From positions 11,039,460 through 11,103,459 of the forward strand of contig CM057233.1 of assembly GCA_029891385.1 (NCBI GenBank): 64,000 nt of DNA. The letters are read 5' to 3'. The stretch comes from Erythroxylum novogranatense (taxonomy: Eukaryota; Streptophyta; Magnoliopsida; Malpighiales; Erythroxylaceae). The notes under the pieces were generated by a model, which had not been told where the DNA came from, made no database searches, and saw only the letters and a list, made by a program, of their open reading frames with translations. Below, piece by piece: positions 11,287 through 25,199 of the stretch (position 1 is the first letter of the stretch; every line of letters begins with the position of its first letter). The position numbers were made by a program, and so were the translations under genes.

Positions 11287-12752
11287 TGATCGGGCGTCGT
11301 CGCTCAATTTAAGAATCGATCCTTGAAACCGTCAAATAAAATAATTTATACCAAGGATTGCAGCATAGATGCAACCTCGGTCGCCTCTCAAAGGAACCTA
11401 ATGAAATGGACCTAAGCTAGCCTATATGTCATTCAATGCAAGTGAAATTAGCAAGGAAAAAGGGTTTTGATTTTAAAACATTAATAAACTAAAATGTATG
11501 CAAAAAGTATTTTGGGTTTTGGAAATAGAAAATAAAAAGAGTAAAACAAAAGATAGAATCCTCTTGAAAATGAATTTTGGCTATCACAGCTCAAAACTAA
11601 GTGTGAATAGTAAACCTTAAAGGCTATCTCTAAGTTCGTGGTTTCGATTAATGGAATCTCGTCACCATGACTCCATCTCTGTAACCCTATCGAGTGCTCT
11701 TGAGCCTCGTAACATTAGAGGATTCTTAAGTCCGAGATCTTGATCAATGAACTCCATTGCTCGAGATCCCGTTATGCATCTTAGTCGGACAGATTAGAAA
11801 TCACTAAGTTTGAATGGAAAACCTTAAAGGACTCATTTTAAGTTCAGGTCTCGATTAATGGACTCGTCACTCTCGACTCCATTAATCAAAAACACCTAAA
11901 ACCTTAAAGGAACTCGAAGTCCAAGGTTTTAATCAATGAACCCATTGCTTAAAACCTTGTTAAAACATCTTAGTGGGCGTGGACTAGAAATCACTAAGTT
12001 TCCAAAGCTCAACCTTAACAACTCGTTAAGTCCAATGAATTAATTAGTCAACTCGATTAATTAAAACTTGTTAAAAACCTTAGTGTATGCAATGGACATG
12101 TTAATGCAAGTGGTCAAATGCAATCTAGCATCAACTCAATATCTAACACAACTAGGCGTATAAAAGAGAATTAACAAAATCACAAGTGAACATATATGAG
12201 ACTTCATATATTTAAGCACGAAGTTCTACATAAACAAATCCATAACATATTACATCTGCTCACCGCTTAATTAAACTATAATCAAGAAAATCTAACTACA
12301 AAGCAATAAACCCCAACTCTACTGCTCACAACAATGTAGTTAAAAACGTGACAATGTAAACTAGTAATCCAAACAACACAACAAACGTCCAAACATTTAA
12401 TCGAGCTTTAATCAATAGATCACTACAATCTATAAACCCCACCAAGGCATATTCATAAATCATAGCAAACTATAGATTGCTACCCCTTTAGTGCTCGGTG
12501 AACTCCAACCATCACCGTGCATCGTCAAGAGGAGAAGAATGCCTAACCACACATCACAATCGGGAACACCGCAACTCATGCATGAACCATAATGCCACGG
12601 CGAAGACACCGCGAAAACAACCAAAAGAAAACAACTAAAATGACTTCCTGTGGAACCCCGAGGGAACCCAGGCGGCGACGACCACCGCCTCCTCTCTTTT
12701 CTCTACGCCGTCCTCTCTCCTCTCTTCTCTCGCTCGGTCTCTCTCGTGTTTT
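11287..12752 (-). repeat. LTR-a of the Athila-like element, left piece
   Basis: Matches 27,151-28,618 and 31,108-32,566. It carries the AACCTTAAAGGACTC and CTTAGTCGGACAGATTAG region and the CGGCGACGACCACCGC end. It continues at 24,670 after LARD-2. It has no gene; the 64-residue frame at 12,592 is a composition artefact. Confidence 0.9.
12748..12752. repeat. Target site duplication of LARD-2, left copy
   Basis: GTTTT precedes TGTAATATCCC. The right copy at 24,664-24,669 reads GATTTT, with one extra A. The uninterrupted sites in LTR-b and LTR-c read GTGTTTTTCTCT and ATGTTTTTCTCT, confirming the insertion point. Confidence 0.8.
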
Positions 12753-15700
12753 TGTAATATCCCACCCTCCTCAAGCGGTAAAATAGTAAAGTTGGCATAG
12801 GATGAGATTGATAAGGAATAATTAAACCTGTTTCATGATAATAGGATTGATACACGATCAATCGTACATGGAATTTCGTAAATGCATTCATGACATTCCT
12901 TGAATTGGGCCTAACGGTATTTTATTGTGATTAACGTGGTTATGGGATTTGAAAATTATTCGAAAAGGCCGTTAAGCGCTTTTTGATTTTAAGGATTTTA
13001 GGAATTTTTCTCGAATTTTTCCGAATTTTCCGGAGAAAGTTCCTGACCGCAAAATCGCCAGAATCGCCTAAACTTGTTTTGGGATAGAAAAGGTGATTTT
13101 CGTGATTGAAAAATTATTTGGAGTGCATCGTTACTGTTTTATAATTTTAGGAATTTCATTAATTCTCGTAAAAATAATTGGAAATTCTGATCGGATAAAT
13201 CGCCAATCGCTTAACCGGTCGATTCTCAGAATAAAATTGCTACCCAATGACACTGTATTATTGGGTATATTATTTTGGGATTGGAATTAGGGTCATTGGA
13301 ATTGATTGGATTAATTTTGGACTAGGTTTAAATTGATTAAAATATAAATATGTTGACTTTTCTTTTACATTGTTGGACTAATGGCATAAAGCCACCTAGC
13401 CTCTCATTAATACATTCTTATCATCACTCTCACCCACGGTTATGGTATAGGAAAGAAGGGAAACAAGCTTTAAATGCTTGAATTGTTGTTTCCAATTAAA
13501 ATATTTATCTCTTCCTCCACCATCGATTTTTTTGCTTCTTCTTTTTTCATCTTCCTCCAACACTCAAGAGTTCTCTTTGTCACTAAGTTATAGTCTTCCC
13601 ATGATGATGAAATATATATGTATGGTGGTAGAAGAAGTGATTAGTGAAGGTAGGAAGTAAAGAAGTGAAAGGAATTCAAGGTTGGAAAAGCTAAGAGGTA
13701 AGTTTTGTTGTTGCTTTCTTTATGATTTGATTTAGGAATTTAATGCCATGGTAGTTAGAAGCATCTAATGGGAATTGTGGTGTTATTATTAAGCTTATTG
13801 ATGCTTTACCTTGATGAGAATTATAGTGTAAATTGATGGGTATAATTAGGTTAATGAATGGTTATGGTTGTAACTTGGTTTAGCTTTGAATTTGGTTGGT
13901 AGATGATGACTAATCTTGCAAATTAAGTGAGAGTTAAGTGCTGCCAATTTTGTGTATTAGCCCTAGTACATGTATGAATGGTATAAGAATTGATTTGTGT
14001 TTCTTTGGATGTTTAATGATGTGAAAAGGCATTGAAGTGGTTGAACTAAGGTTAACCTTAAATCTGGAAAGTTGGAATTATAATTGATGTTACTTTTTAT
14101 TCATAACTTATTGTGTAGAAATGCAAATGAGGTAAGGTTAGTGGCCACTGAAACTTTGGGATGTTGGCTTCAATTTAGTGTGAAATAGGTGTTGTTGAAT
14201 TTCAATGATAGAAGGGTGAAATTTTAGATGGAAAGTTACTGTTCCATTGCCTGTGAACAGTAACCGCAACCATGACATCTGAGTTTTGTTGATTTTATGA
14301 ATTAATTGAGATGGAATTAGGAAAATGATCTTCATGGAAGTTGTAGCATATTGAATTATCTTTCCATTGCGACTGATCTTGCTATTTTAGAATTATGTAT
14401 TGGGAGATATGAATTGATTACTAATGACTGGTTTTGAGAATTTTGGATGAAACCTAGCTTAAGTGTGATTTTGTGAGTTTACTGATTGGAGGCAATTTTA
14501 ACATTTTATGTGGACTGAATTGGTGTGAGTGAGCTTCTGAAAAGTTGTAGAGGAAGCGATTATCTTGAAATTGATATTTGGTATGTAATTTTAGAAGTCA
14601 GAATTGGGAGATATGATTTTCAAAACTGATCCTACATTAGGTTATGAATGGCTGATGATAACAGAACTTCCATAACAATTTTGAAATTGTTAGAGAGCGA
14701 ATTGGTGTTGAGTGCTTCATGAAAATGAAGTTTATGATGTTATCTTTACAAGGATATAAAGTTCTGATTTTATTGACTTATATACTGGAAGTTATGCTTT
14801 TGTAAGGTTACTGCCCATATTGAAGGATTTCAGGACAGTGACATTGAATGAATTAATGGACTGGTTTAGAAATAGAATTTGATTTTGGATTGTTCATGAA
14901 AGTTGTAGAGGACATTGTGAACTTGTTGACCATATTTTGTGGTAATTTATTACTAAGGAATCAGTGAGTTATGAAATTGCAAATGTACTGCCCTGTGTTG
15001 AGGGAAATTGTGAAGGCAGAAGGTTTGATGGCTTATTTGACACCCTTAGGGTTGGAATTGATTTTTATGGTCTTCTTGAGAGTTGTAGAGCTTTTCATAA
15101 GCTTTCCAATGAGGTATAGTGGGTATTTTTCTGATTTGTGTGCTAAAAGTTAGAGTAGTTGGAAATTAGGAATTGAAATTTGGAAAAAAAAAGAAAAGGG
15201 CAAGCAGGGGAACTCGCCGCCTCGCGAGGGCGACTTCTCTCGCGAGGGCGAGATATTGTCTCGTCGCGAGGGCTACGGATCGCCTTGCGACGAAGAAAGT
15301 GAAATCGCCATGAGGGCGGCGCCTCGCCTCATGAGGCAGGTTCTCGATATATATATATATATTTATTTTATTTTTTGATTATTTTTTTTGATATTAAATG
15401 GTACAATGGTTCTTTTGTCAATTTCTTTCCGTCTCGACGTCCGATTGACCTGATTCCAGAGGCATCGGATTCATTGAATATTTAATTTCATTTTCTGAGA
15501 AAACGGGAATTTTAGACGGAATTTGACGTAGCCCCTATCGATTTTAACTTGTAAACACTGCTTTATTTAATTGAGGACCTATAGAGGTCCGAATTCGCAC
15601 CGTCGGCGCCTATGGATTTCTAATTTTCATAGAATTTTATTATGGGAAAATATTGAATTAGGACCGAATTCATGAACATGCATATTTCATCAACATGAGC

Positions 15701-17030
15701 ACAAATTTCATATTTAGTGACTCGTATTTTTCCGATTCATATAGAGGCCCAATTGAGCGCCGATTGACCGACGCCACAGAGGCTTTTCGGCATTAGCTCG
15801 AAGTAATAGGTGAGTAACCTAGTTGGTTCCTCAACCTTTATGTGTTTAAGATTTTGCTATTATGCCATGTGGAGATAATGGAGGGTTTATGGTATTTGAC
15901 TTTGATTGATTTCGACCATAGGTGTCTCAAATACGGGAATGAGATAACGGCGCTATTTTGTGTAATCGTTTGTGAATGGGAGATCTCTCACCAAAGGTTC
16001 GAGGGAATGGGGAAATTGATATCAAGTGTTACTTATCCGCTTGATACATTGAATGTGACTTTAAATGCGATATGGTATGATAAATTGGAAGAATATATGA
16101 TTGAAATACGGACCAAGGTCCAAGAAATAGGAAATGGCATTGAATGTAAGTGATAGCAATAATCAGAAATGGAAATTGGAACATATGCATTCATACATAA
16201 GGACATGATCGATAAAGGCGCCAGGACCGAGCAAAGCCACCGGATCAGGCATATCACGCCTAACGATGTGAGAGCTTTCACCAACGCATGTGACCTCAGT
16301 CCAACGATTCGAGCCTCAGCTCAATGTATCGTGGCTTCAAGCCCAATGTTTGAGCCATCGCTCAACGAATGTGCCCGCATCGACAGCTTCAAGACGGTCA
16401 CAATAACATAATGAAAATGGAAAGAGTCACACATGCATTGCATTTGCACAAATGACCGCTCGTGACATATACCGCTTTCATTATGGTATGAATTATCGTG
16501 AATGGTTTTTCATCGACATTGTTATTGGCCATTTATTGGTAATTGATGATTTCGATCGCATCAGACGCCATGGGCGTAATGCATGATTTGAGTGAACCAT
16601 CGATGATGGTTTTCACCGAGTTCGCAAAACTCACCCAAAATTTGCATCTATTTTTCAGTCTCAAGAATACCCGCTGACACGGAGTATGTCTCATCAGACG
16701 AGTAAAGGTTAGAGGTCGGGATCATCAGGTTCTGCATTAGTGTTTTAGTAAATTGTATTCCGCAATCACCGATAACAAGGCATTGTATATTTTATCGCAT
16801 CGACCGATTATAATTATTATCGGATAATTGTAATAATCGAAATCGGTTTTTATTGAACACGGATTTTCATTACTTATCGTGGTTTGCCGTGTGAACGTGG
16901 AGTTAAGGGCTCCAAAGAGAAAAAAAAGGTATATCAATTTTAAATCGATCGATATAGTACGCCACTCTCGGGACACGGACTTGATATCACCAACGATATC
17001 GGGTTCGGGTCTTACGGTGTGGGTGTTACA
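12753..17030 (+). repeat. LARD-2 5' LTR
   Basis: Starts TGTAATATCCCACC and ends GGGTGTTACA. It aligns end to end with 20,380-24,663. It contains the CG-rich block (15,211-15,340), a short TA run, and a region of repeated CAG/CTCAA-type segments (about 16,200-16,400). Short ORFs here (for example 103 residues at 15,842) are broken in the sister LTR, so none is credited as a gene. Confidence 0.92.
15211..15340. repeat. CG-rich block in LARD-2 5' LTR
   Basis: A shorter version of the LARD-1 block with CTCGCGAGGGCGA units and GGCGGCGCCTCGCC near its end. About 90 bp present in LARD-1 is missing here. Confidence 0.8.
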
Positions 17031-17036
17031 TTTAGG

Positions 17037-17049
17037 TGGTATCGAGCCC
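17037..17049 (+). other. LARD-2 primer-binding site
   Basis: TGGTATCGAGCCC lies 7 bases after the LTR. It resembles the plant initiator-Met site TGGTATCAGAGCC with an imperfect middle, so priming by initiator-Met tRNA is likely but the site is degraded or variant. Confidence 0.65.
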
Positions 17050-20000
17050 AAGAGTACGTAATGTATCCGGGCACGCTTGGAACATAGGTTTCATGCATTT
17101 GAGTCGCGTTGCAGGCATCGTGGTAATCGATCCCTAGTCGAGTCACCGAGGATAAATCCTAAGGTGCATAAGTGTCAAGTGATTAAGTGAGAGAAGAGTG
17201 ATATCGATTAGAGTGAAAATCCCTAAAAGGGATAATTAATTAGGAAAGGATAAAGGAAAATGGATAAGAAGATTGAAATTGTATCGGGTTAGAAACCCTT
17301 ATAAGTGATAGCCGAATGACCGTGTTGGCTTAGATCGATTAAGAATTTCCAATTAAATTGACAATGTTATGGTGATGTAAAATGCGATGTTGAGAACTTG
17401 AGAGGTCCATTAGAGATATGGGAAGCATATTGGTTATAGTAGATCTAAGTGAGATTAAAAGCCCTAATGGTTAGGTAATTACAGCTCGATCAGATATGTT
17501 ATGAAAGGGAAATATTGAATTGAGTAAAATGTAGATGGTCCAATCGGGCATATCTTGATTCACTAGATTCAATTGGAGATTAGTAAATATTATAGCAGAT
17601 GATAATAGCGAAACGGAAAGAAGCTCAATAGATTATCAGAACGGTTTATCGAGAACCGAAAGAATCGAAAAAGTAAGATGTTCAAGGCCTATTAGAGCGA
17701 GGTAAAAGTGTACGGATAGATGAAATGAATTCGGGAAATGGTTATGATCTAGACCGCATCAGCTTGAGACTGAAATTGTTAGGTGATTATGGTGCTTCGA
17801 GGTTGGAAATTGTATGATAAAATCATAAAGGAAAAGATGCATGATAAATTCTACCGATGATGTATCGGAAATTCTAAATTAGGTGTACATGGACACAAAA
17901 TGGTAAATGGATAGCCTATAGATAGGATAAAATGGAGTGGTATCAACGATTTTGTCGGGTATTGGGACCGTGAACACCCGATCATAGATCGCTTGAGGAA
18001 AATAGAAGATAAGTAGAAAAAAAAAAAACAGGATCATAAGTCGATAAAGCTAAGTTGATATGACCTTACAAGGTCAAGTCGCACGAACGGATATGTGAAC
18101 GAGTCATACAGCTTAAATGATATGGTGAGAATGAATCAACCACAATAGTGGTGTATGAAAAGAGTTATTGTATTTAAATCGATTTATCGTTAGGGATATC
18201 TATTGGACAAGAATGTTGATTGTGACTAATGAAAATGAAATGTATGTTATGCATCTATGGAAATCATAGAGGAAACGGGCGGTAAATGTTTAGAGTGATT
18301 ATAAGTGTGAAGTTCTTAAAAGGTTAAAGTAGGACAAAGGTGGACTGAGTGTTGAATGTTCTGATCTGTTAAATGATGACATAAGAGTGTCTTGATTGAG
18401 ATTGTACGTATAGTAAAGAAGGATTAAAAAAGCAATTAAGGATAATAATTGGTTGATGAGACTTTCGTGAACCGTATAAAGATGGTATCAAGACGAACGG
18501 TCAAATGGATAGAAGTAGGACAAGTGAAATGGGACATAGCTCATATTGTTGAGGTTATCTGCACCGTATGTACAGTAAATGTAAAGTATCCAATATGAGT
18601 GAGATTTTAATTGAGGTGATTCTATTGCAATGTGAAGTGAATCGATCTCCGTTATGATGTAAACTGCTGAGGAATTTAGATTTGAAACGAAGAATAAAAG
18701 AGTCCCGAATTTTGGAGGTTTAAATATGGATGACAAGGTATTAACATATGTTGATAGGAATGATATGAAAACAAATGAGAAGAGAAATGAAAAGAGTAAT
18801 TGAATAGAGACAAGAGGGTCAAAAGGAAACCGACAACGAGGTGATGTAGGACACCTTCATAAAGAAATTGTAGATACACTCAAAGTGTAGACTCAATGAA
18901 AAGGGTAAAAGATATACTGAACGTCAATAAGACCCTAATAGGGAATTATGCGAGGTAAACAATGGTAGTAACTGTGATTAGAGATGTAATGTGTCGAGAA
19001 GTGTTGAATGTTGAAAAGTGAAAAGAACGATAAGATTAATTGAGGAATCGACATCGATGCTATACATACACCGGAAAAGTGGGCGTGAGTATTGAACTAC
19101 GACAATATGTTGAACAAGTATGAAATAAATTGAATCGACTGTGATAAAAGGGTATTAGTGTCATTCTCATTATTAAAAGCCTTGAGACCGAGATTCCTAT
19201 AAGCATACATCGTGTTAATTTGAGGAAAGAGACGGTATAAATACGATAATGCCGCAATGAATGATCAATTATGATATTGGGGTTTTCAATGAATGTCAAG
19301 CATATCGGGAAATTGTGAAGTGTTTCGAAAATTGAAGTTGTAAAAAAAAAATAGTGTTAAGAAAGGTTAAGAGTGCAGAAAGTAAATGGGAGAAATCTTA
19401 TGAAGAGTTTGAATATACAAATGGAATTGGAAAACTATAGTGAACAAAAGTCAAGGAGAAGTAAGTGTACCGATAAAAGGTATTAGAACAAGAATGTGAA
19501 CTGTCAAAGTTAGACATTCTAGTCAAAGATATTTGAAAAGTGAAATTGAGTAATTGTAGGTATAGAATGAAGTGATTCTTGACTCAAGTGTTTATAGGTT
19601 GAATGTCTAATAAGAAAAGGTTTGATTATGTTCTTGTTATAGAGTTTTGATTCATCGGAGAATATATATCGTTACATCGCATAAGGCCTACCGAGAGTTA
19701 AAGACCATAATGGAATTGTGAGAAAAGGAAAGTGACTTAGAAGACCGCATGGTTAGCTAAAGTGGAAATTGATCGGACAAATGAGATAGAGTAAATCAGA
19801 TATCCGGATGAAGTGTGTGAACACTATAGAATAGTGAGGTGTCTTACGAGAATCAATTTGAACATAAAGTGAATGACATATGATAAATGACTGCATAAGG
19901 TACATTGTTACCGATTATAGTGAAGTGGAATTAAATGTTCTGTATTGAGTACCAAAGGAATGTCAATCGCCCCGACGTGATAACGAGAGGTATCATGTAT

Positions 20001-20366
20001 ATGGAGATGTACTTAATGGAATACGATTGACTTTATGGCACTTGGGGAAAAAGGTATTAGAGGATAAAATGTGATCAGTGAATAGATTTAAAAATACCGA
20101 ATCGAGTCACTATCTAACCAAAGGTAGTACCTATTCTAGAAATGGCAAGTGAGATAGCTAAGAACATGAGATCGCCAACTAATAGTCCGGTCAAATCTAT
20201 TTATCGCACGAAGTTAGCCCAATCAATAATCGAACCACGATCGAGAGTGGTTATAGTGATCACCGATCGCTGAATTATTAAGTGGAAAAGTGTATAGGAT
20301 ATATAGACTCATATGATTATGGTCATAGTGAACTGTTGATCGGGAATTTCGAGGACTAAATTTTAT

Positions 20367-20379
20367 AAGGAGGGAGAAT
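20367..20379 (+). other. LARD-2 polypurine tract
   Basis: AAGGAGGGAGAAT directly before the 3' LTR, identical to the LARD-1 tract. Confidence 0.8.
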
Positions 20380-23300
20380 CAGAATATCCCACCCCTCCTC
20401 GGGCGGTAAAATAGTAAAGTTGGCATAGGATGAGATTGATAAGGAATAATTAAAACTGTTCATGATAATAGGATTGATACAGATCAATCGTGTACATGGA
20501 ATTTCGTAAATGCATTCATGACATTCCCAGAATTGGGCCTAACGGTATTTTATTGTGATTAACGTGGTTATGGGATTTGAAAATTATTCGAAAGGCGCTG
20601 TTAAGCGCTTTTGATTTTAAGGATTTTAGGAATTTTCTGGAATTTTCCGGAGAAAGTTCCTGACCGCAAAATCGCCAGAATCGCCTAAACTTGTTTTGGG
20701 ATAGAAAAGGTGATTTTCGTGATTGAAAAATTATTTGGAGTGCATCGTTACTGTTTTATAATTTTAGGAATTTCATTAATTCTCGAAAAATAATTCGGAA
20801 AATTTCTGATCGGATAAATCGCCAATGGCGAACCGGTCGATTCTCAGAAGCGAAAATTGCTACCCAATGACACAGTATTATTGGGTATATTATTTTGGGA
20901 TTGGAATTAGGTCATTGGAATTGATTGGATTAATTTTGGACTAGGTTTAAATTGATTAAAATATAAATATGTTGACTTTTCTTTTACATTGTTGGACTAA
21001 TGGCATAAAGCCACCTAGCCTCTCATTAATACATTCTTATCATCACTCTCACCCACGGTTATGGTATAGAAAGAAGGAAACAAGCTTTAAATGCTTGAAT
21101 TGTTGTTTCCACGAAAATATTTATCTCTTCCTCCACCATCGATTTTTTTTGCTTCTTCTTTTTTTCATCTTCCTCCAACACTCAAGAGTTCTCTTTGTCA
21201 CTAAGTTATAGTCTTCCCATGATGATGAAATATATATGTATGGTGGTAGAAGAAGTGATTAGTGAAGGTAGGAAGTAAAGAAGTGAAAGGAATTCAAGGT
21301 TGGAAAAGCTAAGAGGTAAGTTTTGTTGTTAAGCTTTCTTTATGATTTGATTTAGGAATTTAATGCCATGGTAGTTAGAAGCATCTAATGGGAATTGTGG
21401 TGTTATTATTAAGCTTATTGATGCTTTACCTTGATGAGAATTATAGTGTAAATTGATGGGTATAATTAGGTTAATGAATGGTTATGGTTGTAACTTGGTT
21501 TAGCTTTGAATTTGGTTGGTAGATGATGACTAATCTTGCAAATTAAGTGAGAGTTAAGTGCTGCCAATTTTTGTGTATTAGCCCTAGTACATGTATGAAT
21601 GGTATAAGAATTGATTTGTGTTTCTTTGGATGTTTAATGATGTGAAAAAGGCATTGGAAGTGGTTGAACTAAGGTTAACCTTAAATCTGGAAAGTTGGAA
21701 TTATAATTGATGTTACTTTTTTATTCATAACTTATTGTGTAGAAATGCAAATGAGGTAAGGTTAGTGGCCACTGAAACTTTGGGATGTTGGCTTCAATTT
21801 AGTGTGAAATAGGTGTTGTTGAATTTCAATGATAGAAGGTGAAATTTTGATGGAAAGTTACTGTTCCATTGCCTGTGAACAGTAACCGCAACCATGACAT
21901 CTGAGTTTTGTTGATTTTATGAATTAATTGAGATGGAATTAGGAAAATGATCTTCATGGAAGTTGTAGCATATTGAATTATCTTTCCATTGCGACTGATC
22001 TTGCTATTTTAGAATTATGTATTGGGAGATATGAATTGATTACTAATGACTGGTTTTGAGAATTTTGGATGAAACCTAGCTTAAGTGTGATTTTGTGAGT
22101 TTACTGATTGGAGGCAATTTTAACATTTTATGTGGACTGAATTGGTGTGAGTGAGCTTCTGAAAAGTTGTAGAGGAAGCGATTATCTTGAAATTGATATT
22201 TGGTATGTAATTTTAGAAGTCAGAATTGGGAGATATGATTTTCAAAACTGATCCTACATTAGGTTATGAATGGCTGATGATAACAGAACTTCCATAACAA
22301 TTTTGAAATTGTTAGAGAGCGAATTGGGTGTTGAGTGCTTCATGAAAATGAAGTTTATGATGTTATCTTTACAAGGATATAAAGTTCTGATTTTATTGAC
22401 TTATATACTGGAAGTTATGCTTTTGTAAGGTTACTGCCCATATTGAAGGATTTCAGGACAGTGACATTGAATGAATTAATGGACTGGTTTAGAAATAGAA
22501 TTTGATTTTGGATTGTTCATGAAAGTTGTAGAGGACATTGTGAACTTGTTGACCATATTTTGTGGTAATTTATTACTAAGGAATCAGTGAGTTATGAAAT
22601 TGCAAATGTACTGCCCTGTGTTGAGGGAAATTGTGAAGGCAGAAGGTTTGATGGCTTATTTGACACCCTTAGGGTTGGAATTGATTTTATGGTCTTCTTG
22701 AGAGTTGTAGAGCTTTTCATAAGCTTTCCAATGAGGTATAGTGGGTATTTTCTGATTTGTGTGCTAAAAGTTAGAGTAGTTGGAAATTAGGAATTGAAAT
22801 TTGGAAAAAAAAAAGGGCAAGCAGGGGAACTCGCCGCCTCGCGAGGGCGACTTCTCGCCTCGCGAGGGCGAGATATTGTCTCGTCGCGAGGGCGACGGAT
22901 CGCCTTATGACGAAGAAAAGTGAAATCGCCATGAGGGCGGCGCCTCGCCTCATGAGGCAGGTTTCGATATATATATATATATTTATTTTATTTTTTGATT
23001 ATTTTTTTTTGATATTAAATGGTACAATGGTTCTTTTGTCAATTTCTTTCCCGTCTGACGTCCGATTGACCTGATTCCAGAGGCATCGGATTCATTGAAT
23101 ATTTAATTTCATTTTCTGAGAAAACGGAATTTTAGACGGAATTTGACGTAGCCCCTATCGATTTTAACTTGTAAACACTGCTTTATTTAATCGAGGACCC
23201 ATAGAGGTCCTAATTGCGCACCGTCGCCGCTTATGGATTTCTAATTTTCATAGAATTTTATTATGGGAAAATATTGAATTAGGACCGGAATTCATGAACA

Positions 23301-24663
23301 TGCATATTTCATCAACATGAGCACAAATTTCATATTTAGTGACTCGTATTTTTCCGATTCATATAGAGGCCCAATTGAGCGCCGATTGACCGACGCCACA
23401 GAGGCTTTTCGGCATTAGTTTCGGAAGTAATAGGTGAGTAACCTAGTTGGTTCCTCAACCTTTATGTGTTTAAGATTTTGCTATTATGCCATGTGGAGAT
23501 AATGGAGGGTTTATGGTATTTGACTTTGATTGATTTCGACCATAGGTGTCTCAAATATGGGGAATGAGATAACGGCGCTATTTGTGTGTAACTGTTTGTG
23601 AATGGGAGATCTCTCACCAAAGGTTCGAGGAATGGGGAAATTGATACTGAAGTGTTACTTATCCGCTTGATACATTGAATGTGACTTTTAAATGCGATAT
23701 GGTATGATAAATTGGAAGAATATATGATTGAAATACGGATCAAGGTCCAAGAAATAGGAAATGGCATTGAATGTAAGTGATAGCAATAATCGTAAATGGA
23801 AATTGGAACATATGCATTCATACATAAGGACATGATCGATAAAGGCGATTGTGACCGGAGCAAACCACGGGATCAGGCATATCACGCCTAACGATGTGAG
23901 AGCTTTCACCAACGCATGTGACCTCAGTCCAACGATTCGAGCCTCAGCTCAATGTATCGTGGCTTCAAGCCCAATGTTTGAGAGCCATCGCTCAACGCAA
24001 TGTGCCCGCATCGACAGGTTTCAAGACGGTCACAATAACATAATGAAATGGAAAGAGTCACACATGCATTGCATTTGCACAAATGACTGCTCGTGACATA
24101 TACCGCTTTCATTATGGTATGAATTATCGTGAATGGTTTTCACATCGACATTGTTATTGGCCATTTATTGGTAATTGATGATTTCGATCGATCAGACGCC
24201 TACGGGCGAATGCATGATTTGAGTGAACCATCGATGATGGTTTCTCACCGAGTTCGCAAAACTCACCCAAAATTTGCATCTATTTTTCAGGTCTCAAGAA
24301 TACCCGCTGACACGGAGTATGTCCATCAGAGACGAGTAAAGGTTAGAGGTCGGGATCGGTTCAGGTTCGCATTAGTGTTTTAGTAAATTGTATTCGCAAT
24401 CATCGTATAACAAGGCATTGTATATTTTATCGCATTGATCGATTATAATTATTATCGATAATTGTAATAACTGAAATCGGTTTTTATTGAACACGGATTT
24501 TCATTACTTATCGTGTTTGCCGTGAACGTGGAGTTAAGGGCTCCAAAGAGAAAAAAAAGGTATACTGAATTTTAAATCGATCGATATAGTACGCCACTCG
24601 TGGGACACGGACTCGGATATCACCAACGATATCGGGTTCGGGTCTTACGGTGTGGGTGTTATA
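20380..24663 (+). repeat. LARD-2 3' LTR
   Basis: Aligns with 12,753-17,030 over its whole length. Its start reads CAGAATATCCC where the 5' LTR has TGTAATATCCC, and its end reads TTATA where the others have TTACA, so both termini of this copy have changed since insertion. Many other differences from the 5' LTR are short changes at CG-containing words. Confidence 0.92.
22826..22962. repeat. CG-rich block in LARD-2 3' LTR
   Basis: Same position and similar length as the block in the 5' LTR, with CTCGCCTCGCGAGGGCGA preserved where the 5' LTR has lost a few bases. A TA run follows. Confidence 0.8.
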
Positions 24664-24669
24664 GATTTT

Positions 24670-25199
24670 TCTCTCATAAGTCGAAGCCCTCCGATAACCT
24701 AATTCGCAATATTTAAAGGATGGGTCGGGCGGGTCGCATAAATGAGACAAAATTTCTATTTTGGGTCGGTTACCCGACATTCGCCGCGCGAATAGTGTGA
24801 GTTCGCCGCGATTTAATGAATTTGGTCACCGTCATGCTTAATAAATTAAATACCATTAATTCGCCGCAAATGGAGGGTCCGTTCGCCTCATTGTCTAGAA
24901 TTGTTCGTCATGACGAGCGCTCTTCCGATGCAGAGTGATTCGCGCAAGCATCATTGACTTTCTCATCCTTTTGACCCTTTTTCTCCGCAATATAAAATAA
25001 CAATTTGCAGCATCAATTGTCCTTAGAAAAATTATAATGCAATCAATGTCAATTTGCACAATTTTACTAACAAATTGCATAAAGCATAAACTCACCGCAA
25101 GGGACTAATTTAAGCACAAAATCATGAATCAAGAGTCAAAAAGTACATTAAAAGCCATAAAAGTGTAGCCAATTTATATGATAAACTTAAGTTCAATCA
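24670..25199 (-). repeat. LTR-a of the Athila-like element, right piece
   Basis: Continues LTR-a after LARD-2, starting TCTCTCATAAGTCGAAGCC. It matches 28,619-29,159 and 32,567-33,104. On the minus strand it starts TGATTGAACTTAAG, the LTR 5' terminus. Confidence 0.9.

Larger units (their letters stand above)
17031..20379 (+). mobile_element. LARD-2 internal region, non-coding
   Basis: 3.35 kb with no ORF over about 82 codons in either direction and no recognisable retroviral motif. It is purine-rich and AT-rich on the plus strand. Its last ~430 bp are clearly shared with LARD-1 (558-989), including the TATTCTAGAAATGGCAAGTG segment. It may hold RNA packaging signals, as suggested for other LARDs, but nothing in the sequence proves that. 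Confidence 0.8.
12753..24663 (+). mobile_element. LARD-2: complete gene-less retrotransposon with 4.28-kb LTRs
   Basis: Two LTRs of 4,278 and 4,284 bp surround a 3,349-bp internal region that has a primer-binding site (17,037-17,049) and a polypurine tract (20,367-20,379) but no gag, protease, reverse transcriptase or integrase frame. Size and layout match the class called LARD (large retrotransposon derivative), which moves using proteins of autonomous relatives. The polypurine/LTR junction resembles Tekay/Del-type gypsy elements, a likely but unproven helper. It sits inside LTR-a of the Athila-like element and is the innermost insertion seen here. The two intact sister LTRs provide an empty-site control. 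Confidence 0.9.

Noticed and set aside
15842..16153. 103-residue ORF in the LARD-2 5' LTR and similar ORFs in its sister LTR
   Set aside because: The same stretch at 23,462-23,863 is broken in this frame and opens on the other strand instead. No known motif; long LTR DNA gives such frames by chance.
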